From assembly GCA_037044955.1 (NCBI GenBank), contig JBAOHX010000014.1, positions 186,001 to 250,000 on the forward strand: a stretch of DNA of 64,000 nt, given 5' to 3'. The notes under the pieces were generated by a model. The model worked only from the letters and a program-made list of their open reading frames with translations, was not told where the DNA came from and made no database searches. A program made the position numbers and the translations under genes. Source of the DNA: JAJXWB01 sp037044955 (GTDB lineage Bacteria > Pseudomonadota > Alphaproteobacteria > Rhizobiales > Beijerinckiaceae). Position 1 is the first letter of the stretch. Every line of letters begins with the position of its first letter. Shown here piece by piece: positions 17,150 to 26,344 of the stretch.

Positions 17150-17929
17150 TTACCGCCCGGTCCAGTTCGGCTTGCGCTTCTCGGCGAAGGCCTTGGGGCC
17201 CTCGATGAGGTCGGCGGAGCCGAACATCGCCTTCACGGCGGGGAAATCCATCTGCGCATTGAGCGCGTCGGCGAGCGACAATTCGGCGCCGCGGATCGCC
17301 ACCTGCTTGGAGGCGCGGATCGACATCGGGCTCAGCGTGCAGATGTGATTGGCGATGGCGCGCGCCGCATGCAGCGCCTGTCCCGGCGGCGTCACCTCAT
17401 GCACGAAGCCGAGCTCCTTGCCCTCCTGCGGGCTGACGCGGCGCGCGGTGAGGATCATGCCCATGGCGCGCTTCATGCCGATGGTGCGCGGCAGGCGCAG
17501 CAGGCCGCCGGCCATGGCGGCGAGGCCGACCGAAGGCTCGGGCAGCGCGAAGACGGCGTTTTCGGCCGCAACAATGAGATCACAGGCGAGCGCGACCTCG
17601 AAGCCGCCGCCCATGGCGAAACCGTTGACCGCGGCGATGATCGGCTTGTCGCAATCGAAGCGCGAGACGAGGCCGCCGAAGCCGCTCTTGCCCCAGCCGC
17701 GTTCGCCGCCGGCCGCCTGATACTTGAGATCGTTGCCCGCCGAAAACGCCTTGTCGCCGGCGCCGGTGACGATGGCGACCCATTGATCGGGATCGGCGGA
17801 GAATTTGTCGAAGGCGTCTTCGAGCTCGAAGTGCGCGGGCTTGTGCAGGGCGTTGAACACCTGCGGACGATTGAGCGTGACGATGGTGATCGGGCCTTCG
17901 CGCTCGACCAGAATATGTTCGTAGGCCAT
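17150..17929 (-). CDS. Enoyl-CoA hydratase/isomerase (crotonase family) 2
   Basis: 259 residues from the ATG at 17929 (MAYEHILVEREGPITIVTLNRP); the frame extends upstream to 18028 without a good ribosome site. Oxyanion segments KAFSAGNDLKY and NGFAMGGGFEVALACDL; the family Glu is seen in FALPEPSVGLAAMAGG. The adjacent GGLLRLPR and C-terminal FAEKRKPNWTGR fit a genuine hydratase-type enzyme. Divergent from the thiolase gene with a dyad operator between, so both are probably regulated together. Confidence 0.88.
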   Translation of the reverse strand: MAYEHILVEREGPITIVTLNRPQVFNALHKPAHFELEDAFDKFSADPDQWVAIVTGAGDKAFSAGNDLKYQAAGGERGWGKSGFGGLVSRFDCDKPIIAAVNGFAMGGGFEVALACDLIVAAENAVFALPEPSVGLAAMAGGLLRLPRTIGMKRAMGMILTARRVSPQEGKELGFVHEVTPPGQALHAARAIANHICTLSPMSIRASKQVAIRGAELSLADALNAQMDFPAVKAMFGSADLIEGPKAFAEKRKPNWTGR

Positions 17930-18028
17930 GGCTTCTCGAAATCCTCCCGACGTTTCCTGCTTGTCGATTGTCGCGTCTTGTCGCGACGCTTGTCCCTTGC
18001 ACTTATCGCATGGCGGGGGCGCGGGCAA

Positions 18029-18054
18029 GATTTAGTTAGTCGATTGACTAAATC
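18029..18054. promoter_or_regulatory. Candidate operator between crotonase and thiolase genes
   Basis: GATTTAGT (18029-18036) pairs with ACTAAATC (18047-18054), and a nested dyad TTAGTC-GATT-GACTAA spans 18036-18051. It is an AT-rich island in the 181-bp divergent promoter region. The form suits a TetR- or MarR-type repressor of acyl-CoA catabolism; no cognate regulator gene is adjacent, so it may be encoded elsewhere. Confidence 0.6.
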
Positions 18055-18110
18055 GCCGGCGGCCTCGTAAACTGTCCGACAATCCAAGAACGACGAACAG
18101 GGAGTTGAAG

Positions 18111-19280
<1,170 letters not shown>

Positions 19281-19293
19281 ACGTCTCGCCGTT

Positions 19294-19413
19294 ACCCTTC
19301 TCCCCGCCTGCGGGGAGAAGGTGGCCGAAGGCCGGATGAGGGGCCGCGCCGCAACAATTCTCCCAGTCGTCCGGCCCCTCACCCTGCCCTCTCCCCGCAA
19401 GCGGGGAGAGGGT
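19294..19413. repeat. Palindromic intergenic repeat, family D variant
   Basis: TTCTCCCCGCCTGCGGGGAGAA and CTCTCCCCGCAAGCGGGGAGAG hairpins, linked by GGATGAGGGGC and GGCCCCTCACCC. Sits between the thiolase gene and the kinase-like gene. Confidence 0.75.
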
Positions 19414-19492
19414 CGCGATCAATTTCTCCGCATCGTTGTGACCAGTTGCCTGTCGCCCTCTGCATAGCGCCAAGAGGGAAAGTGGGGGAGCA

Positions 19493-20500
19493 GTGTCCCA
19501 AGAACAAAGCGACAGCCCCTCTTTCCCCGACCGCATGCTCGCGGTCGTGCGCAAGTTCGCGCCTGATGTCGAACGGCTCGACAAGGTCGTGCGCCTGTCG
19601 GGCGGCGCGAGCCAGGAGACGTGGTCGCTGATCGCAATTCGCGCCGACGGCCCCGAGAGGATGATCCTGCGGCGCATGCCCGCCGGCGCGCCGATCGTCG
19701 AGAAGATCAATCTCGAAACCGAAGCCGCGCTGATGCAGGCGGCGGAGCGCGCGGGCGTGCCCTCGCCGCACGTGCATTACGTCATCGCGCCCGAGGACGA
19801 TTTCGGCCGCGGCTTCTTCATGAGCCATGTCGAGGGCGAGGCCTTGGGCCGCAAGATCGTGCGCGACGAGCAATTCGCCGCGATCAGGCCGCAGCTCGCG
19901 CGGCGGGCCGGCGAGATTCTCGCGGCGATCCACGCCATCGATCCGGGCAAGCTGCCCGAGTTGCCGCGCGTGACGACGGAGCGCGACGTCGCCACGCTGT
20001 TCGACAATTACCGCCGCTGGAGCGAGCCGCGGCCGGTGTTCGAACTCGCCTTCCGCTGGGCGAAGGAACGGATGCCGCGCGCCGATGCGACGCCGCGTCT
20101 CGTGCATGGCGACTTCCGCAACGGCAACATGCTGGTCAGGCCAGACGGCGTCTCCGCCGTGCTCGACTGGGAACTCGCCCATATCGGCGATCCCATGCGC
20201 GACCTCGGATGGATCTGCACGGCGGCCTGGCGCTACAGCGTGATCGACAAGCCGGTCGGCGGCTTCGGCGCGCGCGAGGATCTGATGGCCGGCTACGAGG
20301 CGGCCGGCGGCGGGCGCGTCGATCCGCAGGTCCTGAAATTCTGGGAGCTGCTCGGGTCGCTGCGCTGGGGCGTGATGTGCATCGGCATGGGACATCGGGC
20401 CAGGCAATCCGACCGTCCCGTGGAACTCTCGATGATCGGCCGGCGCACGTCGGAAAACGAAATCGACCTGATGCGCCTGCTGGCGCCGCGCGGCGCGTGA
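19493..20500 (+). CDS. APH-fold phosphotransferase, LvaA/ACAD10-like 4-hydroxyacyl-CoA kinase
   Basis: 335 residues, GTG start at 19493 after GGGGGAG. Aminoglycoside-phosphotransferase fold with catalytic loop LVHGDFRNGNML and metal-binding LDWELAHIGDP. Followed after 11 bp by a DUF6285 gene and then an acyl-CoA dehydrogenase, the same order as lvaA-lvaB-lvaC of Pseudomonas putida, where LvaA with LvaB phosphorylates 4-hydroxyvaleryl-CoA. Mammalian ACAD10/11 fuse equivalent domains. Expected to phosphorylate the 4-hydroxyl of an acyl-CoA with ATP; the chain length here is unknown. Confidence 0.85.
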   Translation: MSQEQSDSPSFPDRMLAVVRKFAPDVERLDKVVRLSGGASQETWSLIAIRADGPERMILRRMPAGAPIVEKINLETEAALMQAAERAGVPSPHVHYVIAPEDDFGRGFFMSHVEGEALGRKIVRDEQFAAIRPQLARRAGEILAAIHAIDPGKLPELPRVTTERDVATLFDNYRRWSEPRPVFELAFRWAKERMPRADATPRLVHGDFRNGNMLVRPDGVSAVLDWELAHIGDPMRDLGWICTAAWRYSVIDKPVGGFGAREDLMAGYEAAGGGRVDPQVLKFWELLGSLRWGVMCIGMGHRARQSDRPVELSMIGRRTSENEIDLMRLLAPRGA

Positions 20501-20511
20501 GGAGCGACAAG

Positions 20512-20892
20512 ATGCAGGACAAGCCCTCGCCTTCCGATCTTCTCGCCGCCGTCGCGCACTATCTGCGCGAAGACCTCCTGCCGACGCTGAGCGCCCATCA
20601 TGCGTTTCAATTGCGCGTGTCCTGCAATGCGCTCGATCTCGTCGCGCGCCAGATCGCGCAGGAGCCGGCAGCCGATGCGGCCGAGATCGCACGACTGACC
20701 GGACTGCTCGGCCACGGCGGCGCGCTCGCCGATCTCAACGCGGAACTCGCCACGAAAATCGCGGACGGCGCGCTGACGCTGCAAACGCCCGGGCTGGCGG
20801 ATCACCTCTGGGAGACGACGCTCGCCAAACTCGCCGTCGACCAGCCGCAATACGGCGCCTATCGGCATGAGGCCGCTCGGGGGACGGGATGA
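20512..20892 (+). CDS. DUF6285 protein, LvaB-like partner of the APH-fold kinase
   Basis: 126 residues, ATG at 20512 after GAGGAG. All-helical small protein with HYLREDLLPTLSAHHAFQLRVSCNALDLVARQ near the N-terminus (residues 15-47) and HLWETTLAKLAVDQPQY near the C-terminus. In P. putida the LvaB partner is needed for LvaA kinase activity, and DUF6285 proteins nearly always follow APH-like genes. No catalytic residues are evident; it is likely a structural or activating subunit. Confidence 0.8.
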   Translation: MQDKPSPSDLLAAVAHYLREDLLPTLSAHHAFQLRVSCNALDLVARQIAQEPAADAAEIARLTGLLGHGGALADLNAELATKIADGALTLQTPGLADHLWETTLAKLAVDQPQYGAYRHEAARGTG

Positions 20893-20905
20893 TCAATACG
20901 AAGCT

Positions 20906-20996
20906 GTCATTGCGAGCGCAAGCGAAGCAATCCATCCCCGAGCCTTCGCCCAGATGCGGGGATGGATTGCTTCGTCGCTTTGCTCCTCGCAATGAC
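20906..20996. repeat. Palindromic intergenic repeat, family C
   Basis: GTCATTGCGAG...GAAGCAATCCATCCCC pairs with GGGGATGGATTGCTTC...CTCGCAATGAC. Separates the DUF6285 and dehydrogenase genes. Confidence 0.8.
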
Positions 20997-21031
20997 GGGC
21001 CTGTTACAAACAACACAATAAGGAAACGCCG

Positions 21032-22387
21032 ATGAACTTCGACCTGCCGAAAGACATCACGGACTATCTGAAGGAACTCGACGCTTTCGTCGCGCGCGAG
21101 ATCAAGCCGCTCGAGAACCAGGACGACAACATCCGCTTCTTCGATCACCGCCGCGAATGGGCGCGCACGGATTTCGACAATGGCGGCCTGCCGCGCAAGG
21201 AATGGGAAGCGCTGCTGCGCGAGGCCAAGAACCGCGCCGACAAGGCGGGCCACCTGCGCTTCGCCCTGCCGAAGCAATACGGCGGCAAGGACGGCTCCAA
21301 TCTCGCGATGGCGACGATCCGCGAGCATTTCGCGGCGCAGGGTCTCGGCCTGCACAACGACCTGCAGAACGAACATTCGATCGTCGGCAATTTTCCCGTC
21401 GTCATCATGCTCGACACCTATGGGCGCGAGGACCAGAAGAAGGCGTTCATCCCCGGCCAGTTCACCGGCGAGACGCGCATCTGCTTCGGCCTGACGGAGG
21501 CGGCGCACGGTTCCGACGCCACGCACATGGGCACGCGCGCCGTTCCCGAGACGCGCGGCGGCAAGCCCGGCTGGCGCATCGACGGCGAAAAGATGTGGAT
21601 CACCGGCATGCACCACGCCACGCATTGCGCGGTTTTCGCGCGCACGTCCGGCAAGGACGGCGCGGCGACCGGCATCTCCTGCTTCCTCGTGCCGGTGCCC
21701 TCCGACGGCCTCGTGATCGAGGAATATATGTGGACGTTCAACATGCCGACGGACCATCCGCGCCTGTCGCTGACCAATGTCTGGGTGCCGGAGGACGCCT
21801 TGTTCGGCGATCTCGATAAGGGCCTGGCGCTGGCGCAATGCTTCGTGCACGAGAACCGCATCCGCCAGGCGGCAAGCTCGCTCGGCGCGGCCGTGTTCTG
21901 CATCGAGGAAAGCATCAAATATGCGCGCGTGCGTTCGCCCTTCGGCAAGCCGCTGTCGTCGAACCAGGCGATCCAGTTCCCGCTGGTCGAACTGGCGACG
22001 CAGGCCGAAATGCTGCGCCTGCTGATCCGCAAGACCGCGTGGGAGATGGACCGCACGGAGCGCGCCGGCCTCGAGCACAAGCTCTCCGACAAGGTCTCGA
22101 TGTGCAATTACTGGGCGAACCGCCTGTGCGGCCAGGCCGCCGATCGCGCCATCCAGGTGCACGGCGGCATCGGCTATTCGCGCCACAAGCCGTTCGAGCA
22201 CATCTACCGCCACCACCGCCGCTACCGCATCACCGAAGGCTCGGAGGAAATCCAGATGCGCAAGGTCGCAGGCTATCTGTTCGGCTTCATGGGGCCGCGC
22301 AAGAAGCAGTTCGCGGAAATGGGAATTGTGACAATCCGCTCCATTGCGAGCGGAGGCGAAGCGAGATGCCATCCGACCGAGACTTGA
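21032..22387 (+). CDS. Acyl-CoA dehydrogenase, LvaC/ACAD11-like
   Basis: 451 residues. FAD-dependent enzyme with FGLTEAAHGSDATH (substrate and FAD contacts), GEKMWITG, RSPFGKPLSSNQAIQF, and QVHGGIGYSRHKPFEHIYR followed by ITEGSEEIQMRKVAGYL with the C-terminal catalytic Glu. Position after LvaA- and LvaB-like genes suggests it eliminates phosphate from, or dehydrogenates, a 4-phosphoacyl-CoA to an enoyl-CoA for the crotonase genes that follow. The last 15-20 residues are read from a palindromic repeat, so the natural C-terminus was probably shorter. Confidence 0.9.
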   Translation: MNFDLPKDITDYLKELDAFVAREIKPLENQDDNIRFFDHRREWARTDFDNGGLPRKEWEALLREAKNRADKAGHLRFALPKQYGGKDGSNLAMATIREHFAAQGLGLHNDLQNEHSIVGNFPVVIMLDTYGREDQKKAFIPGQFTGETRICFGLTEAAHGSDATHMGTRAVPETRGGKPGWRIDGEKMWITGMHHATHCAVFARTSGKDGAATGISCFLVPVPSDGLVIEEYMWTFNMPTDHPRLSLTNVWVPEDALFGDLDKGLALAQCFVHENRIRQAASSLGAAVFCIEESIKYARVRSPFGKPLSSNQAIQFPLVELATQAEMLRLLIRKTAWEMDRTERAGLEHKLSDKVSMCNYWANRLCGQAADRAIQVHGGIGYSRHKPFEHIYRHHRRYRITEGSEEIQMRKVAGYLFGFMGPRKKQFAEMGIVTIRSIASGGEARCHPTET

Positions 22388-22445
22388 TCCAGATTGCGGG
22401 GCATCGGATCGCCGCGTCGCCTTCGCTCCTCGCGGATGAGCGATG
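22341..22445. repeat. Palindromic repeat (family C variant) overlapping a dehydrogenase 3' end
   Basis: CCATTGCGAGCGGAGGCGAA...ATGCCATCC and GGCATCGGATCG...TTCGCTCCTCGCGGATGAG form a long imperfect hairpin. The unit supplies the stop codon of the upstream acyl-CoA dehydrogenase. Confidence 0.65.
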
Positions 22446-22466
22446 AACTGAAGCGAGGAAACACCA

Positions 22467-23262
22467 ATGGTCTGATTTCAATCGCGTGAAAGTGGAAGTC
22501 GAGGACGGCGTCGCCGTGCTGACGCTCAATCATCCCGAAGTCATGAACGCCATTTCGGTCGACATGCTCGAAGGCCTGATCGAGGCCTTCGACTTCATCG
22601 AGGACCGCGACAATGGCGTGCGCTGCGTCGTCATGACCGGCGCCGGCAAGGGTTTTTGCGCCGGCGCGAACCTGCAGGGACGCAACACGTCGACGTCGAA
22701 GAAGACCAACGCCGGCTCGGTGCTGGAAAGCCACTACCATCCGCTGCTGCGCCGCATGCGCCGCCTGCATTGCCCCATGCTGACCGCGATCAACGGCGCG
22801 GCCGCGGGCGCCGGCATGAGCCTGTCGCTGATGGGCGACCTCAAGCTCGCGTCGAAGTCCGCCTACTTCCTGCAAGCGTTCCGTCGCATCGGCCTCGTGC
22901 CGGACGCGGGCTCGACCTGGATGCTGCCGCGTCTCGTCGGCACGGCGCGCGCGATGGAGCTGTCGCTGCTCGGCGAGAAGCTGCCGGCGGAAAAGGCGCT
23001 GGAATGGGGCCTGATCAATCGCGTGTACGACGACGCGGAGCTGATGGGCGAAGCGAAGAAGATGGCCAAGGAATTGGCGAACGGCCCGACCAAGGCGCTG
23101 GCGCTGATCCGCGGCCTCTACTGGGACAGCCCGGAAAACACTTTCGAGGAACAGCTCGACCTCGAATTCCGCACGCAGCGCGTCGCAGGCGCCACGGCCG
23201 ATTTCAAGGAAGGCGTGACCGCCTTCCTCGAGAAGCGGCCGGCGAAATTCCGGGGCGAGTGA
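22467..23262 (+). CDS. Enoyl-CoA hydratase/isomerase 3, +1 shift right after the start codon
   Basis: Start ATG at 22467 follows GAGGAAACACCA, but it is one base out of phase with the body: ATGG-TCT-GAT-TTC-AAT would read M-S-D-F-N-R-V-K-V if one G at 22469-22470 were dropped. The next gene starts M-D-F-S-R-V-R-I, supporting this. The body is a full crotonase: KGFCAGANLQG, NGAAAGAGMSLSLMGDL, FRRIGLVPDAGSTWMLPR. A fallback GTG start at 22486 would lose only six residues. Tandem paralogue of the following gene. Confidence 0.85.
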
Positions 23263-24048
23263 TGGACTTTTCACGCGTCAGGATCGAGATCGACAACAGC
23301 GTCGCGGTCCTGACGCTGAACGATCCCGATGTGATGAACGCCGCCGGCGAGCCGATGCTCGACGACATTCTGGCCGCGCTCGACATCGTCGAGGACGAGG
23401 CGAGCGGCGTACGTTGTCTGGTTATCACCGGCGCCGGAACGGCCTTCTGTTCCGGCGCCAACCTGAAAGAGCGTGGAGCCGGCAAGGCCAAGCCCGCCGG
23501 CATCGTGCTGGAGACGCACTGGCATCCGCTATTGCGGCGGCTGCGGCGGTTGCACTGCCCCGTCGTGACCGCCGTCAACGGCGCGGCGGCCGGCGGCGGC
23601 ATGGCGCTGGCGCTCACCGGCGACATCGTCATCGCGGCGCGCAGCGCCTATTTCCTGCAGGCGTTCCGGCGCATCGGGCTCGTGCCCGACGTCGGCTCGA
23701 CATGGCTGCTGCCGCGCCGCATCGGCGTCGCGCGCGCGATGGAACTGTCGCTGCTCGGCGAGAAGCTGCCGGCGGAGAAGGCGCTCGCCTGGGGCCTGAT
23801 CAATCGCGTCGTGGACGACGGCGCCGCGCTCGACGAAGCGATGAAGGTCGCGCGCGAGTTAGCGAGCGGACCGACGCGCGCGCTGGGGTTGATCCGCGGG
23901 CTCTACTGGGATTCGACGGAGAACACTTTCGAGGAGCAACTGGACCTCGAGTACCGGACGCAGCGCATCGCGGGCGCGTCGGAGGATTTCAGAGGAAGGC
24001 GTGGCGGCGTTTCTGGAGAAGCGGGCTGCGCGGTTCAAGGGAAAGTAG
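23262..24048 (+). CDS. Enoyl-CoA hydratase/isomerase 4, +1 shift near the C-terminus
   Basis: ATG at 23262 overlaps the preceding stop (TGATG). Crotonase motifs TAFCSGANLKE, NGAAAGGGMALALTGDI and FRRIGLVPDVGSTWLLPR; close paralogue of the previous gene. Near the end the paralogue reads GATTTCAAGGAAGGC, whereas here it is GATTTCAGAGGAAGGC, an inserted G at 23992. Removing it restores the family C-terminus F-L-E-K-R-A-A-R-F-K-G-K and a TAG at 24046-24048. As given, the frame runs on into the palindromic repeat. Confidence 0.86.
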
Positions 24049-24050
24049 CC

Positions 24051-24206
24051 GTCATTGCGAGCTCGACAGAAGTCGGCTGTTGCCGACTTCGTCTGAAAGC
24101 GAAGCAATCCATCCCCGAGTATTGATCCAGTTGCGGGGATGGATTGCTTCGTCGCAAATTGCGAAGTCGGATATATCCGACTTCGAGAAGCGCTCCTCGC
24201 AATGAC
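24051..24206. repeat. Family C palindrome containing two further nested palindromes
   Basis: Outer ends GTCATTGCGAG / CTCGCAATGAC. The left arm holds the hairpin GAAGTCGGC-TGTT-GCCGACTTC (24069-24090); the right arm holds a perfect 22-bp palindrome, GAAGTCGG-ATATAT-CCGACTTC (24163-24184). Without these insertions the unit matches the other family C copies. Confidence 0.8.
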
Positions 24207-24225
24207 GACATAGAAGGAGGAACAC

Positions 24226-25218
24226 ATGCTCAAGACCCGTTTCACCGAAATGTTCGGCGTGCAGCACCCGATCGTGCAGGGCGGCATGCAATGGGTGGGG
24301 CGCGCGGAACTGGTCGCCGCCGTGGCGAATGCCGGCGCGCTCGGCTTCATCACCGCGCTGACGCAACCCACGCCCGAAGATCTCGTGAAGGAGATCAGGC
24401 GCTGCCGCGAGATGACGGACAGGCCGTTCGGCGTGAACCTCACCATCCTGCCTTCCATCAATCCGCCGCCCTATGCCGAATACCGGCGCGCGATCATCGA
24501 GGGCGGCGTGAAGATCGTGGAGACGGCGGGCTACAAGCCGCAGGAGCATGTCGACGATTTCAAGGCGCATGGCGTGAAGGTCATCCACAAATGCACCGCC
24601 GTGCGCCACGCCGTCTCCGCACAGCGCATGGGCGTCGACGCGATCTCCATCGACGGTTTCGAATGCGCGGGCCATCCCGGCGAGGACGACATTCCCGGCC
24701 TCATCCTCATCCCCTGCGCCGCCGACAAGATCACCATTCCGATGATCGCATCTGGCGGTTTCGGCGACGGGCGCGGGCTTGCAGCGGCGCTGGCGCTCGG
24801 CGCCGACGGCGTCAACATGGGCACACGCTTCTGCGCCACCAAGGAAGCGCCGATCCATGAAGCGTTCAAGCAGCAGATGGTGGCCAACGACGAGCGCGCC
24901 ACCGAACTCATCTTCCGCACCATGCACAATACCGCGCGTGTCGCAAAGAACGCGGTCAGCATGGAAGTGGTCGCGGCCGAGAAGCGCGGCGCGAAATTCG
25001 AGGAGGTCAAGCACCTCGTCGCCGGCGTGCGCGGGCGCGCGGGGCTGGAGAGCGGCGACGTCGACGCCGGCATCTGGTCGGCCGGCATGGTGCAGGGCCT
25101 CATCCACGACATTCCGAGCGTGAAGGACCTGGTCGACCGCATCGTCGCGGACGCCGAAGCCATCATCACGCGGCGCATGGCGAACATGGTCGTCGCGCGC
25201 GCCGCCGCGGCGGAATGA
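24226..25218 (+). CDS. NAD(P)H-dependent flavin oxidoreductase, nitronate monooxygenase family
   Basis: 330 residues, ATG at 24226 after GGAGG. FMN-binding TIM barrel of the NPD/2-nitropropane dioxygenase superfamily: QGGMQWVG at the N-terminus, the His in ECAGHPGEDD, and phosphate-binding ASGGFGDGRGLAAALALGADGVNMGTRF. True nitronate oxidation is not implied; IpdC of steroid degraders and several enoyl-CoA-handling reductases share the fold. Followed with a 4-bp overlap by an MDR-family gene, so the two are co-translated. Confidence 0.88.
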   Translation: MLKTRFTEMFGVQHPIVQGGMQWVGRAELVAAVANAGALGFITALTQPTPEDLVKEIRRCREMTDRPFGVNLTILPSINPPPYAEYRRAIIEGGVKIVETAGYKPQEHVDDFKAHGVKVIHKCTAVRHAVSAQRMGVDAISIDGFECAGHPGEDDIPGLILIPCAADKITIPMIASGGFGDGRGLAAALALGADGVNMGTRFCATKEAPIHEAFKQQMVANDERATELIFRTMHNTARVAKNAVSMEVVAAEKRGAKFEEVKHLVAGVRGRAGLESGDVDAGIWSAGMVQGLIHDIPSVKDLVDRIVADAEAIITRRMANMVVARAAAAE

Positions 25219-26231
25219 TTTTCATGCGCGCATGGCAAGTCGAAGACGAATGGGGGATCGATCATCTCAGGATGATCGAGACGGACGCGCGCAAGCCGGG
25301 CGCGGGCGAGGTGCTGATCCGCATGCGCGCGGCCTCGGTCAATTACCGCGACCTGCTGACCGTGCAGGGCATGGGCGGCACGCGCCGCCTGCCGCTCATC
25401 CCGTTCTCCGATGGCGCGGGCGAAGTGATCGCCGTGGGCGAAGGCGTTTCGCGCGTGAAGATCGGCGATCGCGTCTGTCCGATGTTCTTCGAGGGCTGGA
25501 TCGACGGGCGGCCCGATGCGCAAAAACGCTCGCGCCCGCTCGGCGGGCCGCTGCCCGGCGTATTGCAGGAAGAATTCGTCGCCAAGGCGGAAGCCGTGTC
25601 GCCCGTTCCGAAGGGATGGTCGTTCGAGGAGGCCGCCACGCTTCCCTGCGCGGGCCTCACCGCCTGGCGCGCGCTGATGGTGGAAGGCGAGTTGAAGGCG
25701 GGCGAGACCGTGCTCGTACAGGGCACGGGCGGCGTATCGATCTTCGCGCTGCAATTCGCCAAGATGGCGCGCGCGAAAGTCATCGTCACCTCCTCCTCCG
25801 ACGAAAAGCTGGCGCGCGCGAAAGCTTTGGGCGCGGACGAGACGATCAACTACAAGGCGACGCCGGAATGGGCGAAGGCCGCATTGGCGCTGACCGGCGG
25901 GGCGGGCGTCGATCATGTCGTGGAGGTCGGCGGCGCCGGCACGCTCAATCAATCGCTCGAAGCAGCGAAGGTCGGCGGCCGCATCGAGGTGATCGGCGTG
26001 CTCTCCGGCTTCTCGCAGCAGATCGCCATGCCGACCTTGTTCGGCAAGAATTTGCGGATGATCGGGCTCTCGGTCGGCTCGCGCGAAATGTTCGAGCAGA
26101 TGGTCGCGGCGATCGACGAGGCCGGCATGAGGCCGGTGATCGACAAGACGTTTTCGTTCGCCGAAGTTCCCGACGCGCTGCGCTGCATGAAGGGCGCGGG
26201 GCATTTCGGCAAGATTTGTGTGGCGTATTAG
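25215..26231 (+). CDS. Zn-independent MDR oxidoreductase, NADPH:quinone reductase-like
   Basis: 338 residues; ATG at 25215 overlaps the previous stop (ATGA). Medium-chain dehydrogenase fold: GroES-like domain with ASVNYRDLLTVQG, nucleotide site VQGTGGVSIFALQFAKMARA, and VVEVGGAGTLNQSL. The structural-zinc cysteines of classical alcohol dehydrogenases are absent. Probably reduces a quinone or an enoyl/enone in an NADPH-dependent manner. Last gene of the plus-strand catabolic run. Confidence 0.9.
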   Translation: MIFMRAWQVEDEWGIDHLRMIETDARKPGAGEVLIRMRAASVNYRDLLTVQGMGGTRRLPLIPFSDGAGEVIAVGEGVSRVKIGDRVCPMFFEGWIDGRPDAQKRSRPLGGPLPGVLQEEFVAKAEAVSPVPKGWSFEEAATLPCAGLTAWRALMVEGELKAGETVLVQGTGGVSIFALQFAKMARAKVIVTSSSDEKLARAKALGADETINYKATPEWAKAALALTGGAGVDHVVEVGGAGTLNQSLEAAKVGGRIEVIGVLSGFSQQIAMPTLFGKNLRMIGLSVGSREMFEQMVAAIDEAGMRPVIDKTFSFAEVPDALRCMKGAGHFGKICVAY

Positions 26232-26239
26232 CTCGGACC

Positions 26240-26336
26240 GTCATCCCGGACGCCTGCACAGCAGGCGATCCGGGATCCAGCAGGAAAGGCTGTCGTCCTG
26301 GATCCCGGCTCTCCGCTTCGCTTCGGCCGGGATGAC
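26240..26336. repeat. Palindromic intergenic repeat, family B
   Basis: GTCATCCCGG / CCGGGATGAC ends with GATCCGGGATCCAG and CTGGATCCCGG inside. Lies between convergent genes. Confidence 0.8.
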
Positions 26337-26344
26337 AGATGCGC

